The notes beneath the pieces were generated by a model. The model saw nothing but the letters and a program-made list of their open reading frames with translations, ran no database searches and was not told the origin of the DNA. This document shows positions 35,955 through 43,835 of a DNA stretch of 61,949 bases, piece after piece; the first letter of the stretch is position 1; each line of letters starts with the position of its first letter. Where the stretch lies: assembly GCA_031266875.1 (NCBI GenBank), contig JAISAE010000024.1:1-61949 (forward strand). The letters run 5' to 3'. Origin of the DNA: Treponema sp. (lineage in GTDB: Bacteria; Spirochaetota; Spirochaetia; Treponematales; Breznakiellaceae). A program made the position numbers and the translations under genes.

Positions 35955-36880
35955 AAACGATGAATGATAAACCTGACTTATCGCTTAGTATCGCTGGTAT
36001 ACCTTTTCGTAATCCGGTGATTGCCGCGTCTGGCACCTTTGGGTACGGGCGGGAGTACGCGGGACTGCTGGACATTGCCGCGCTTGGCGGCATCTGCACC
36101 AAGGGCCTGACGCTGACGCCCCGCGCCGGCAATGACGGCATAAGGGTACACGAGACGCCATCCGGTCTGATGAATTCCATTGGCCTTGAGAATCCGGGGA
36201 TTCCGGCCTTTCTTGAAAAGGAACTGCCCGCGCTCAGGGAACTGGGGCCAGTGATCATCGCCAACCTTTCCGGCTCCAGCGTTGAGGAATACGCCGAGGG
36301 AGCGCACTTACTCAACGCCGCGCCTATCGACATCATTGAACTCAACATCTCGTGTCCCAACGTGAAAGCCGGAGGCATGGGCTTTGGGCTTGATCCCGGC
36401 GCCGCCGCTGGTGTTACTCGCGCAGTTCGCCGCGCCGCCGCCAATAAGCCGCTCATGGTGAAACTCTCACCCAACGCGCCCGACCTTTGCGCCGTGGCGA
36501 GCGCCTGTGTCGCGCAAGGCGCCAACGCCCTTTCTCTGGTAAACACGTTTAAGGCAATGGCAATCGATATATATAGAAGAAAACCAATGTTCGACATGGT
36601 GAGCGCCGGACTTTCCGGCCCAGGCATACGCCCTATCGCGCTTCGTATGGTATGGGAGCTTTGTGAGCAGGTCTCGGTCCCTATCGTGGGTATGGGTGGC
36701 ATTGCCACGGCAAGCGACGCGCTGGAGTTCCTTATGGCCGGCGCCGTTGCCATACAAGTTGGATCAGCCACATTTGCCCACCCGCCTGCAATGAACGAAA
36801 TCATCACCGGCATTGCCGCCTATATGCGCCAGTACCAGATACCCAGCCTTGCAGACCTCGCCATACGCAAAACCGCATGA
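35948..36880 (+). CDS. pyrD: Dihydroorotate dehydrogenase, class 1 (PyrD-like)
   Basis: FMN flavoprotein oxidising dihydroorotate to orotate in pyrimidine synthesis. The N terminus has the 1B-type opening (LSIAGIPFRNPVIAASGTFGYG), then GLMNSIGLENPG, catalytic ELNISCPNVKAGG (Cys base, about residue 132) and phosphate-binding GMGGIATASDALEFLMAGA near the end. A class 1B enzyme would need a PyrK partner, which is not adjacent. The start is uncertain: TTG at 35948 has GGGAG at good spacing but lies inside the CRISPR-like repeat; ATG at 35960 has no ribosome site. Confidence 0.93.
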   Translation: MKQTMNDKPDLSLSIAGIPFRNPVIAASGTFGYGREYAGLLDIAALGGICTKGLTLTPRAGNDGIRVHETPSGLMNSIGLENPGIPAFLEKELPALRELGPVIIANLSGSSVEEYAEGAHLLNAAPIDIIELNISCPNVKAGGMGFGLDPGAAAGVTRAVRRAAANKPLMVKLSPNAPDLCAVASACVAQGANALSLVNTFKAMAIDIYRRKPMFDMVSAGLSGPGIRPIALRMVWELCEQVSVPIVGMGGIATASDALEFLMAGAVAIQVGSATFAHPPAMNEIITGIAAYMRQYQIPSLADLAIRKTA

Positions 36881-37100
36881 AAAGAACTCTTCCCTACAGG
36901 AAAAGAGCGTTTGCCTACCAGAGGAAAACTTTCCTACAGGAAAGGAAGTTTTGCCTACATGAAAGGAGCTTCTGCTTTCATGAAAAGAACTCTTGCCTAT
37001 ATGAAAGGAGCTTCTGTTTTCATGAAAAGAACTCTTGCCTACATGAAAGGAGCTTCTGCTTTCTGGAGGAAAACTTTTGCTTATAAGAAAAAAAATCTTG
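36880..37100. repeat. 21/42-bp tandem array behind pyrD
   Basis: About ten units of 21 bp that alternate between two forms, CCTACATGAAAGGAGCTTCTG and CTTTCATGAAAAGAACTCTTG, making a 42-bp higher-order unit; the first few are more degenerate. A TTTCATGAAA palindrome recurs. Two frames stay open through it, which follows from the multiple-of-three period; there is no ribosome site. Confidence 0.85.
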
Positions 37101-37183
37101 TCTCATTGAATAGGCTTGCAGTTTTCTGATAGAATGTTCTATACGCGCATGACCATAGAGTTGGCGCGGGAATCGGAGGTTAT

Positions 37184-37702
37184 ATGCAAAGCACATTGGA
37201 AAATCTGAAGAATCGGCGGAGTATACGACAGTATAAACCGGAGCAAATCAAGGCGTCTGAACTTGACGCCATACTGGAAGCCGGAACCTATGCGGCAAGC
37301 GGCATGGGGGCGCAGTCAGCGGTGATGGTGGTAACGCAGGACAAGGCGCTTATCGAGAAGCTGGAGAAGCTCAATGCCCGCGTATTGAACAATCCAGACG
37401 CTAAGCCCTTCTACGGGGCGCCCACTGTGGTTACCGTGCTGGTGGACAAGAAGGCTGTTACGCCCTTGCAAGATGGCGCGCTCGTGATGGGCAACCTCCT
37501 GAACGCGGCTTACGCGCTCGGCGTCGGCTCCTGCTGGATCGCCCGTGTAAAAGAATCGCTCGATAGTGAGGAAGGCAAGACGCTCCTCAAGGAATGGGGT
37601 CTGAGCGATGACTATGAAGGCGTCGCCCACTGCGTCCTGGGTTACGCCGCTGAAACGCCCGCACCCAAGCCGCGCAAAGCCGGTTACATCATCAGAAAGT
37701 GA
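37184..37702 (+). CDS. Nitroreductase-family FMN oxidoreductase
   Basis: NAD(P)H-dependent flavoprotein of the nitroreductase fold (172 aa). LKNRRSIRQYKPEQI at the N terminus is the FMN phosphate-binding RRSxRxY motif, AASGMGAQSAVMVV lines the flavin, and the C-terminal CVLGYAAETPAPKPRKAGYI carries the G(Y/W) xxExP xxP signature. Natural substrate unknown. GGAGG lies shortly before the ATG. Followed by a perfect palindrome and an intrinsic-terminator-like hairpin, so it is probably monocistronic. Confidence 0.92.
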   Translation: MQSTLENLKNRRSIRQYKPEQIKASELDAILEAGTYAASGMGAQSAVMVVTQDKALIEKLEKLNARVLNNPDAKPFYGAPTVVTVLVDKKAVTPLQDGALVMGNLLNAAYALGVGSCWIARVKESLDSEEGKTLLKEWGLSDDYEGVAHCVLGYAAETPAPKPRKAGYIIRK

Positions 37703-37718
37703 GGAACCGTACGGTTCC
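37703..37718. promoter_or_regulatory. Perfect 16-bp palindrome after the nitroreductase stop
   Basis: GGAACCGTACGGTTCC begins at the base after the stop codon. As a zero-loop palindrome it is better suited to bind a dimeric protein than to terminate, though it could form part of the 3' end structure. Confidence 0.45.
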
Positions 37719-37731
37719 GAGCGCTGTTTTC

Positions 37732-37765
37732 AAACCTCGAACCTATTTGTTTGGGTTCGAGGTTT
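37732..37765 (+). terminator. Terminator of the nitroreductase gene
   Basis: 12-bp perfect arms (AAACCTCGAACC / GGTTCGAGGTTT) with a 10-base loop and a following pyrimidine-rich run (ACTTTCTTTC). It lies within the 5' extension of the vanZ reading frame and is the main argument for a later vanZ start. Confidence 0.75.
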
Positions 37766-37806
37766 ACTTTCTTTCTGCCATAGCAATACCGATTCTTATA
37801 GTAATA

Positions 37807-38247
37807 ATGAAGTTAAATAAACATAATGTAATAGTCTGTATCCTCTTACTTTATACGGCATTGCTACTTTACTGGATGTTCTTTGGTTTTGGCAGACAAG
37901 CTCAGACAGAATACCGTTACAACCTTCAACCGTTTTCTACTATTGATCTGTTTATCCGCAGCAAAAGTCTCAGAAAGTATCATTTTGTTATCAACGTATT
38001 AGGTAATATTGGAGTATTCATCCCTTTTGGCATATTACTGCCCGGCTGCTTCAAGGGAAGCCTTGTCAAGGCAGCGATAGTGCTGTTAAGCGGTCTCTTA
38101 GTGCTGGAGTTCCTTCAGCTTGTATGTAAACGCGGGACTTTTGATGTGGATGACATTATCCTGAATACGGGTGGCTTTATCATAGGTTATATATTGGAAA
38201 AGCTGATACGCTGGTTTTGGCAACACCATGTGTTCACTGCAAAATAA
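37807..38247 (+). CDS. VanZ-family membrane protein
   Basis: Small membrane protein of the VanZ family (146 aa from the ATG at 37807). Hydrophobic helices at about residues 8-27 (VIVCILLLYTALLLYWMFF), 62-85 (INVLGNIGVFIPFGILLPG), 90-110 and 125-142. The family signatures NVLGNIGVFIPFG and DVDDIILNTGGFIIGY are both clear. VanZ itself gives low-level teicoplanin resistance, but most homologues have unknown roles. A longer frame starting at 37699 would run through a strong terminator and I reject it. Confidence 0.85.
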   Translation: MKLNKHNVIVCILLLYTALLLYWMFFGFGRQAQTEYRYNLQPFSTIDLFIRSKSLRKYHFVINVLGNIGVFIPFGILLPGCFKGSLVKAAIVLLSGLLVLEFLQLVCKRGTFDVDDIILNTGGFIIGYILEKLIRWFWQHHVFTAK

Positions 38248-38273
38248 AAGACCCGCCGCAAGACGGGTCTTTT
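38246..38273. terminator. Bidirectional intrinsic terminator, vanZ / ferredoxin
   Basis: 10-bp arms AAAAGACCCG / CGGGTCTTTT with an 8-base loop; A-run on one side and T-run on the other, between two convergent genes. Confidence 0.9.
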
Positions 38274-38275
38274 GT

Positions 38276-38446
38276 TTACGCATCCGTGATAGCTTCAGCG
38301 GCACATGACCCTAAGCATGCGCCACAGCTCAGACACTTGTCAGGATCAATCCAGCGCTTATCGTCCTTTTCGGAAATTGCCTCAGCCGGACATGCTTCTT
38401 CGCAGATGCCACAATTGATACACGTCTCTCCAACCTTGTATGCCAT
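38276..38446 (-). CDS. 2[4Fe-4S] ferredoxin, 56 aa
   Basis: Low-potential electron carrier of clostridial type. Two complete cluster motifs, CINCGICEEACP and CLSCGACLGSCA, each CxxCxxCxxxC, in a 56-residue protein beginning MAYKVGET. GAGAGG stands 9 bases before the ATG at 38446, and a bidirectional terminator follows the stop. It is short enough to be missed by length-filtered gene calling. Likely partners are the pyruvate- or other ferredoxin-linked oxidoreductases of an anaerobe; none is adjacent. Confidence 0.95.
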   Translation of the reverse strand: MAYKVGETCINCGICEEACPAEAISEKDDKRWIDPDKCLSCGACLGSCAAEAITDA

Positions 38447-38523
38447 GATGAATACCTCTCTTTGATTTTGTAATTATATAGTATCCTAAACGCTCTCAAA
38501 TGGCAAGCATTACCTGACGCACA

Positions 38524-40323
38524 TCAGGAACCTTGCCGGATAAAGGCGTCTTTGTAGCCCAGTCCTTTGAACCGCTGGAGTAACGCGCCGCTTTCTCCCA
38601 GATTAAGCGGCCCTATAAGAAGCCGGTAGATTGGATTTTCACTGGTTCCGGCACTTTGCACAGTTAAAGGGTAGGCTTGCCCAATACTTGATACGGCTGA
38701 TTCCACCTGTTCCAAGCGGTTATAAGCAATCACTTGCAGATAATACTGTCCTGCTTCCAGGCTGGCAATTGTGGGAATTGAAAAAAGCGAGGTTCCCGAT
38801 GTCCGCTGAGGGCTGACGGCAATTGGCGCGACAAAGGCGGATGTATCCAGTAAGGATGACGCCGACTGTTGGGGACTAGCCGTAATCGGCGCGACAAATG
38901 ACGAGGGGTCCGGTGTGGCGACCCATGCCGAAGCTGAAGCGGTATCAAGCGGTTCAACAAACATGGATGGGTCGATTGACGCCGTTGCTGACTGTTGAGG
39001 ACTAGCCGTAATCGGCGCGACAAACGACGAAGGCTCTGGTGTGGTGGCCTGCGCCGAAGCTGACGAGCGGGAAGCCCTGTCAACCGGCTCAACAAACACG
39101 GACGAGTCGATTGACGCTGTTGCCGGCTGTTGGGGACTAGCCGTAATCGGCGCGACAAACGACGAAGGCTCTGGTGCGGCGGCCTGCGTCGAAGCTGACG
39201 AACGGGAAGCCCTGTCAATCGGCTCAACAAATAACGAAGGGTCAGGTATCTTCGTCAGTTCCACCGCTTGGATTATACTACTACTCCTCTGAGTTGACGC
39301 TGCTTCGTTCGTATTTTGGGATGACCCGAAGAACGAATCTGGTAACGAAGCAGATGGCAGAGGCGCTATTTCTGATTCCGGTGGAAGCATAGTAAAAGTC
39401 GTTGCCTCAGGCGGACGATCCTCAGTAGGAATGAGTTTATATTCACTAGTACCCTCTTTTGAAGGAATGGTTCCTTCGGCTGTGGCCACGCTTTGAGGAG
39501 CTGGTTCTGGCTCCGGCGTGGAAACAAGCTTTGGTTCATCCATTACATTGGGAGGAAGCGTTTCCGAGTCTGCCATTGTGGACATTGGGTCTAGCAGGTT
39601 TGTCTCAGGGTTATCCAAATCTGTCGTTGGAGTTTCGCTAATGGTTACAGGAATATCTGTCTCATTGGATGTGGTAGCCTCAGAGGTTTCTGGTATCGCT
39701 GTGCCGAGCAGATCCATTGGCTCCACCCAGACAGGAGATGGATCCCTTGTGCCATCTTCTGCAATGGCCACATCCGGCATGGCCGGTTTGTAATCAGAAT
39801 CAAGGTTTTCATTTTCCAGTGAGTCCGCTTGAGGTGTAACATTAGGCTCTGTAGCCGACGTTTTCACAGTTTGCGACGGAGTGAGCGCTTGTTTTAGAGG
39901 GAGTGTCCCCTGAGCAAGGATGGGAGCAGACTCTTCTTTGATCAGCGCTTCCGGCTTGATGGAAACAGCGTTTGGGCTACCGGCCACTCTAAACGGGGAG
40001 TACGCTTCCTCCTCAGAAGGTTGCTCCATTATTACCTTGGCGTTCATTTTCGGCAGGGCAATAGCTTCAGCCGCCTCTCGTGAAAGGGTGACTAAAAAGC
40101 TGGGATCATCAAGACCATCAATTACCATCACGCGGATAGTTTTTTCATTTTCAGGGTTGGTAATATCCACCAAGGTATTGAGGGGAACAGAGTTAGTAGC
40201 CGCATAATAGCCACGCTCAGAAATATTTTGACTTATTTTGGCGTCGCCTTGCTGCCACCACGAAGCGCTGATAAACAGACCAGCCGATAATATACTACAC
40301 AAACAAAACGTTTGTTTTTTCAT
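38524..40323 (-). CDS. RlpA-like / SPOR-domain exported protein with internal repeats
   Basis: Cell-envelope protein, 599 aa from the ATG at 40323 (AAGGGGGA upstream). A signal peptide (KQTFCLCSILSAGLFISA) is followed by an RlpA-type double-psi barrel segment, ISERGYYAATNSVPLNTLVDITN (about residues 31-53). A long Pro/Ser/Thr/Glu-rich linker follows. Then three to four copies of a ~42-45-residue repeat containing SSFVAPITASPQQ and FVEPxDRASRSSAS at about 390-540. It ends in a SPOR peptidoglycan-binding domain (GQYYLQVIAYNRLEQVESAV, YRLLIGPL). Probably binds septal or denuded peptidoglycan. RlpA catalytic residues are not obvious, so enzymatic activity is doubtful. Confidence 0.8.
   Translation of the reverse strand: MKKQTFCLCSILSAGLFISASWWQQGDAKISQNISERGYYAATNSVPLNTLVDITNPENEKTIRVMVIDGLDDPSFLVTLSREAAEAIALPKMNAKVIMEQPSEEEAYSPFRVAGSPNAVSIKPEALIKEESAPILAQGTLPLKQALTPSQTVKTSATEPNVTPQADSLENENLDSDYKPAMPDVAIAEDGTRDPSPVWVEPMDLLGTAIPETSEATTSNETDIPVTISETPTTDLDNPETNLLDPMSTMADSETLPPNVMDEPKLVSTPEPEPAPQSVATAEGTIPSKEGTSEYKLIPTEDRPPEATTFTMLPPESEIAPLPSASLPDSFFGSSQNTNEAASTQRSSSIIQAVELTKIPDPSLFVEPIDRASRSSASTQAAAPEPSSFVAPITASPQQPATASIDSSVFVEPVDRASRSSASAQATTPEPSSFVAPITASPQQSATASIDPSMFVEPLDTASASAWVATPDPSSFVAPITASPQQSASSLLDTSAFVAPIAVSPQRTSGTSLFSIPTIASLEAGQYYLQVIAYNRLEQVESAVSSIGQAYPLTVQSAGTSENPIYRLLIGPLNLGESGALLQRFKGLGYKDAFIRQGS
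38865..39260. repeat. 126-135-bp tandem repeats inside the SPOR gene
   Basis: The segment ACTAGCCGTAATCGGCGCGA recurs at 38875, 39001 and 39136, i.e. 126 then 135 bases apart, within the coding frame, encoding the SSFVAPITASPQQ units. In-frame expansion or contraction is likely between strains. Confidence 0.8.
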
Positions 40324-40398
40324 TGAGTATCCCCCTTTTTCCAGAGTATCGGCAAAAATCAGTACGTTTCTGAACATACCGCCGCATTGAGCGCGTAT

Positions 40399-41901
40399 TT
40401 AGCGGTGTCCCAGCATTAAAAGACCGATGTCTTCTTTTGAAGCAAGACAGGGGTCTACGATGCCCACCAGAGCGCCGTTGTGGATCACGATGATGCGGTC
40501 GCAGAGTTCCCTCAGTACATCAAGGTCTTCCCCGATAAAGAGTACCGCGACGCCGCGCTTCTTCCGCTCGTTGAGCATATCGTAGATGCTGTAGGACGCG
40601 CCAATATCAAGGCCGCGTGCGGGATAGGCAGTGATAAGGAGACAGGGATCGGTTTCGATCTCACGCCCCAGTAGAACCTTTTGGATATTGCCGCCGGAAA
40701 GTTTCTTCACAATGTGATTAACCGAAGGTGTGGAAACCGCGTAGCGTTGCACAATGGTTTCAGCCTGAGTTTTACCCGAAGCGCGGTTGATAAAGATACC
40801 GGGCGTTCCGTCGTAATAGCGGAGTAACACGTTGTCAGTGATGCTCATACCAGCCACAAGCCCCATACCCAAACGGTCTTCAGGTATGAAACTGAGGCGT
40901 ATACCTCGGTTTTTGATGGTGCGTGGCGAGAGTTTCAGCAGTTCCTCACCCTCAAAACGCACGGAACCAGAATCAGCGCGGCGCAGACCTGTGAGGATTT
41001 CGCATAGCTCCTTCTGACCACTTCCAGCAATACCCGCTACACCCAGTATTTCCCCGCCGTATAGATCAAAAGATAGATCGTCAATCACCTTGGCGCCTTC
41101 TTTATTACTCAGATTCAGGGAATGCACCTCCAGCATAGGCTGTTTTACAGGCATAGAAGGTGCGGGACGGTTTATCTCAAGGGAAACACTGGAGCCCACC
41201 ATCATTTCGGTCAGCTCACGTGGCGTTGTGTCGCTGGTGTTCACCGATCCGGTGAGCCGGCCTCCGCGCAGTACGGTAACACGGTCGCTTATCTCCATAA
41301 CCTCGCCCAGTTTATGCGTGATGATGATGATCGCACAGCCCGCATCTCTCATGTTCTTCATGATAGTGAAGAGCCGTGCGGTTTCCTGCGGAGTGAGTAC
41401 AGCGGTAGGCTCATCAAGAATGAGGATAGACGCGCCTCGGTATAAGACCTTGAGGATTTCGACAGTCTGTTTCTCACCAACAGACATATCATAGATTTTT
41501 TTGTCATGAGGTATGTTAAGTCCAAACTCCCGCTCAACGCGACTGATTTTTGCAGATACGGCTTTTTTGTTAAAAAAATAACCCTTTTCACCCAGACTTA
41601 TGTTTTCACGGGCATTCATCACAGGTATCAGCATGAAGTGCTGGTGTACCATGCCGACACCAGCAACTATAGCATCATGGGGGGAATGGAAGAAACGCGG
41701 CGATCCGCCAATGTGGATGGAACCAGTGTCGGGTAGATAGATACCGGCTAGTATATTCACCAGCGTACTCTTGCCCGAACCGTTTTCCCCCAATAAAGCA
41801 ACGATTTCACCGCGTCTCACGCTTAACCCCACATCATCATTGGCCAGCACACTGCCAAACCGTTTGGAGATGTGTTCCATGACGATGTAAGGATCAGCCA
41901 T
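40399..41901 (-). CDS. BMP/nucleoside-type ABC transporter ATPase (two NBDs)
   Basis: RbsA/NupO-like tandem ATPase, 500 aa. First NBD: Walker A GENGSGKST (about residue 38), the GMVHQHFMLIPVMNARENI Q-loop typical of the BMP-associated group, Walker B ILILDEPTAVLTP. The second NBD has a degenerate P-loop AGIAGSGQKELCEIL, as usual for the family, and LSGGNIQKVLLGREI. It follows the binding-protein gene by 2 bases. The two permease genes normally found downstream are absent; the next gene is the unrelated SPOR protein. Confidence 0.9.
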   Translation of the reverse strand: MADPYIVMEHISKRFGSVLANDDVGLSVRRGEIVALLGENGSGKSTLVNILAGIYLPDTGSIHIGGSPRFFHSPHDAIVAGVGMVHQHFMLIPVMNARENISLGEKGYFFNKKAVSAKISRVEREFGLNIPHDKKIYDMSVGEKQTVEILKVLYRGASILILDEPTAVLTPQETARLFTIMKNMRDAGCAIIIITHKLGEVMEISDRVTVLRGGRLTGSVNTSDTTPRELTEMMVGSSVSLEINRPAPSMPVKQPMLEVHSLNLSNKEGAKVIDDLSFDLYGGEILGVAGIAGSGQKELCEILTGLRRADSGSVRFEGEELLKLSPRTIKNRGIRLSFIPEDRLGMGLVAGMSITDNVLLRYYDGTPGIFINRASGKTQAETIVQRYAVSTPSVNHIVKKLSGGNIQKVLLGREIETDPCLLITAYPARGLDIGASYSIYDMLNERKKRGVAVLFIGEDLDVLRELCDRIIVIHNGALVGIVDPCLASKEDIGLLMLGHR

Positions 41902-41903
41902 TT

Positions 41904-43031
41904 TTACTCCAGAATAGTTCCAATCACACCCTGGACAAACCAGCCCATGTTCCAGATTTCAGTATCGCTCATTCTCACGCCATCAGCGACCCGTTCCACG
42001 TTGTTTTGGTCAAAGAGCGGCCCCATGAAGGGATCGGAAACACCGCTGGTAATCTCATTGGCCGCCTCGTCTATCATGTTGGCAGTGGCGGGGTCATTAA
42101 GCTGGGTGAGCGTATCAAGCGAGACTATACCGCTGCTCAAGCCTTCCCAATAGGCACGCGATTTCCATGTACCAGCAAGGGCGCTCTTCACATCGTCAAC
42201 ATAAAAAACTTCCCAGTGGAACACGGGTGCGGTGAGATAGGCGAGGGGCGCGGCGTTAGGCGTAGCCACATTATAACCCACGGCAAAGGCGCCTTTTTCC
42301 TGCGCGGCAAGCTGAGGTGAGGCGGTATCCTGATGCTGGGCAATCACATCACAGCCCTTGTTCAGGAGTTCAAGCGCAGCCTGCTTCTCCACTGCCGGAT
42401 CAAACCACGTGTTTGTCCAGATAACCTCAACCGTGGCGTTGGGATTCACAGACTGCACGCCCAGAGTAAAGGCGTTGATACCACGAATCACTTCAGGAAT
42501 CGAGAAGGCCGCCACATAACCAATAGCGCCCGTCGCGCTCTTGCGTCCGGCGGCAATGCCTGAGAGGTAGCGCGCCTGATATATCTTGCCGAAATAGGTG
42601 GAGACATTGGGCGCAGTCTGATAGCCAGAGCAGTGAGCAAACTTCACGTTGGGAAATTCCTTGGCAACCTTGATGGTCCAGTCCATAAACCCAAAGCTGT
42701 TTGTGTAGATCAGGTTACAGCCCTGATCAATGAGGTCACGGATCGCCTTTTCGCAATCCGCATTTGCAGCCACATTCTCGATATATGCGGTCTCAACACC
42801 CAGCGCCTCAACTGCCAGCCTGCCCTTGTCGTGAGCCTGCGTATAGCCTTCGTCGTTGATTGTACCAATGTACACAAAGCCAACCTTGAGAGCAGGCGCG
42901 GTAGCCGCAGGCTGAGACGCCGAGGCGCTTGGTGTGGGTTGACTGCTACTTGAAGGCTCCTGCTTCTTGCCTCCCGCAAACGTGGAAGCAACCAGCGCAC
43001 ACATCATAAGCAAAGTCATAAGTTTTTTCAT
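41904..43031 (-). CDS. BMP-family (PnrA/Med-like) nucleoside-type binding protein
   Basis: Periplasmic binding component for purine nucleosides or related compounds. Signal peptide MKKLMTLLMMCALVASTFAG, with GKKQ after it and no lipobox Cys at the cleavage site. A Ser/Pro/Ala linker of about 25 residues leads into the BMP fold: KVGFVYIGTINDEGYTQAHDKG (about residues 49-70), ADCEKAIRDLIDQGCNLIYTNSFGF, and KFAHCSGYQ. AGGAG lies 8 bases before the ATG. It is paired with the ATPase gene at 40399. Confidence 0.9.
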   Translation of the reverse strand: MKKLMTLLMMCALVASTFAGGKKQEPSSSSQPTPSASASQPAATAPALKVGFVYIGTINDEGYTQAHDKGRLAVEALGVETAYIENVAANADCEKAIRDLIDQGCNLIYTNSFGFMDWTIKVAKEFPNVKFAHCSGYQTAPNVSTYFGKIYQARYLSGIAAGRKSATGAIGYVAAFSIPEVIRGINAFTLGVQSVNPNATVEVIWTNTWFDPAVEKQAALELLNKGCDVIAQHQDTASPQLAAQEKGAFAVGYNVATPNAAPLAYLTAPVFHWEVFYVDDVKSALAGTWKSRAYWEGLSSGIVSLDTLTQLNDPATANMIDEAANEITSGVSDPFMGPLFDQNNVERVADGVRMSDTEIWNMGWFVQGVIGTILE

Positions 43032-43076
43032 TCTTTAATCTCCTCTGAATGATAGGTAATATAAACAAGTATCTGT

Positions 43077-43104
43077 ATTATAGAAGAAAGATCAAGAGTA
43101 ACAA
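43077..43104 (-). promoter_or_regulatory. Possible promoter of the BMP transporter genes
   Basis: On the minus strand TTGTTA (43099-43104), 16-base spacer, TATAAT (43077-43082), about 45 bases before the start codon. Confidence 0.4.
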
Positions 43105-43347
43105 CGCGAGAGAAGCCGCTCACCAAAAAGAACTTATCGGTAGATGAAGTCGTGAGCTTACTCACGCAACTGGAAAGCTACAGTGTTCAGGAGATTCGTC
43201 GTCATGTTCGTAAAGATAGTTCATCAAGCAACACAAAAGTATCAAACAACAGAGCGATTATTATCTCAATAGTATGACATACCAAAGGCAACCTTGCTTG
43301 GAGGATTCTTCCCAGTGCAGAGCCGCGCCTATATTTTTGTTTTCTAT
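43105..43347. other. Gene-free gap with a short open remnant
   Basis: On the plus strand a frame without start reads KKNLSVDEVVSLLTQLESY then SVQEIRRHVRKDSSSSN before TGA near 43277. It looks protein-like but is not recognised. Nothing else is seen. Confidence 0.3.
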
Positions 43348-43719
43348 TTATCCTTTATACGCAATAGCATCAAGTTGAAATAAAAGTCCATTTCCATTTT
43401 GACCTCCATTATGAGCAAATTCTGTTTGTATTGATTTTCGCGCAGGATATTTTCCATTTAAATCTTTCTTTGAATACTTTTTCCATTATTGGAATATTCC
43501 AAACATCTCTAAACAAGCAATCCAATTTTACAACAGATTCTAATGTTAAACCGATTGATTCCAACCGGCTATTTAAGTGATCTATTGCGCCATTAATTTG
43601 ATTTTCAATGGATTACCCAATATTCCCTACACAGACGCCTTAAAAACAAAATCCCCAGCTTCAACAATTCCTGAATTTGCGTTCTGTTCATTTATATCAC
43701 TTCTTTTAATTTCCCGCAT
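43348..43719 (-). pseudogene. RidA (YjgF/UK114)-family gene, frameshifted
   Basis: Enamine/imine deaminase family remnant. GGAGG precedes an ATG (43719) that opens MREIKRSDINEQ, with GIVEAGDFVFKASV then a stop. A second frame continues IENQINGAIDHLNSRLESIG, LTLESVVKLDCLFRDVW, NIPIMEKVFKERF. A third frame ends GKYPARKSIQTEFAHNGG and LLFQLDAIAYKG before the stop at 43348. At least two frameshifts break it, so no full-length protein can form. Ends are placed from these matches. Confidence 0.75.
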
Positions 43720-43835
43720 AATCATTCCTCCATATTGCCATATTTTATCTCAAGTCATTTGTTTTGTCAATAAAGCTTTAGAAGCATATACAGCGTCGGC
43801 CCACGCTTAATAGGAAAAAACAACAGAGAAGTCAA

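Noticed and set aside
36877-37129. Two overlapping open frames in the 21/42-bp array
   Set aside because: Openness follows from the repeat period; the frames overlap each other and start in the pyrD stop without their own signals.
37699-37806. Upstream extension of the vanZ gene to a GTG
   Set aside because: It would pass through a perfect palindrome and a strong terminator and adds no family-like sequence.
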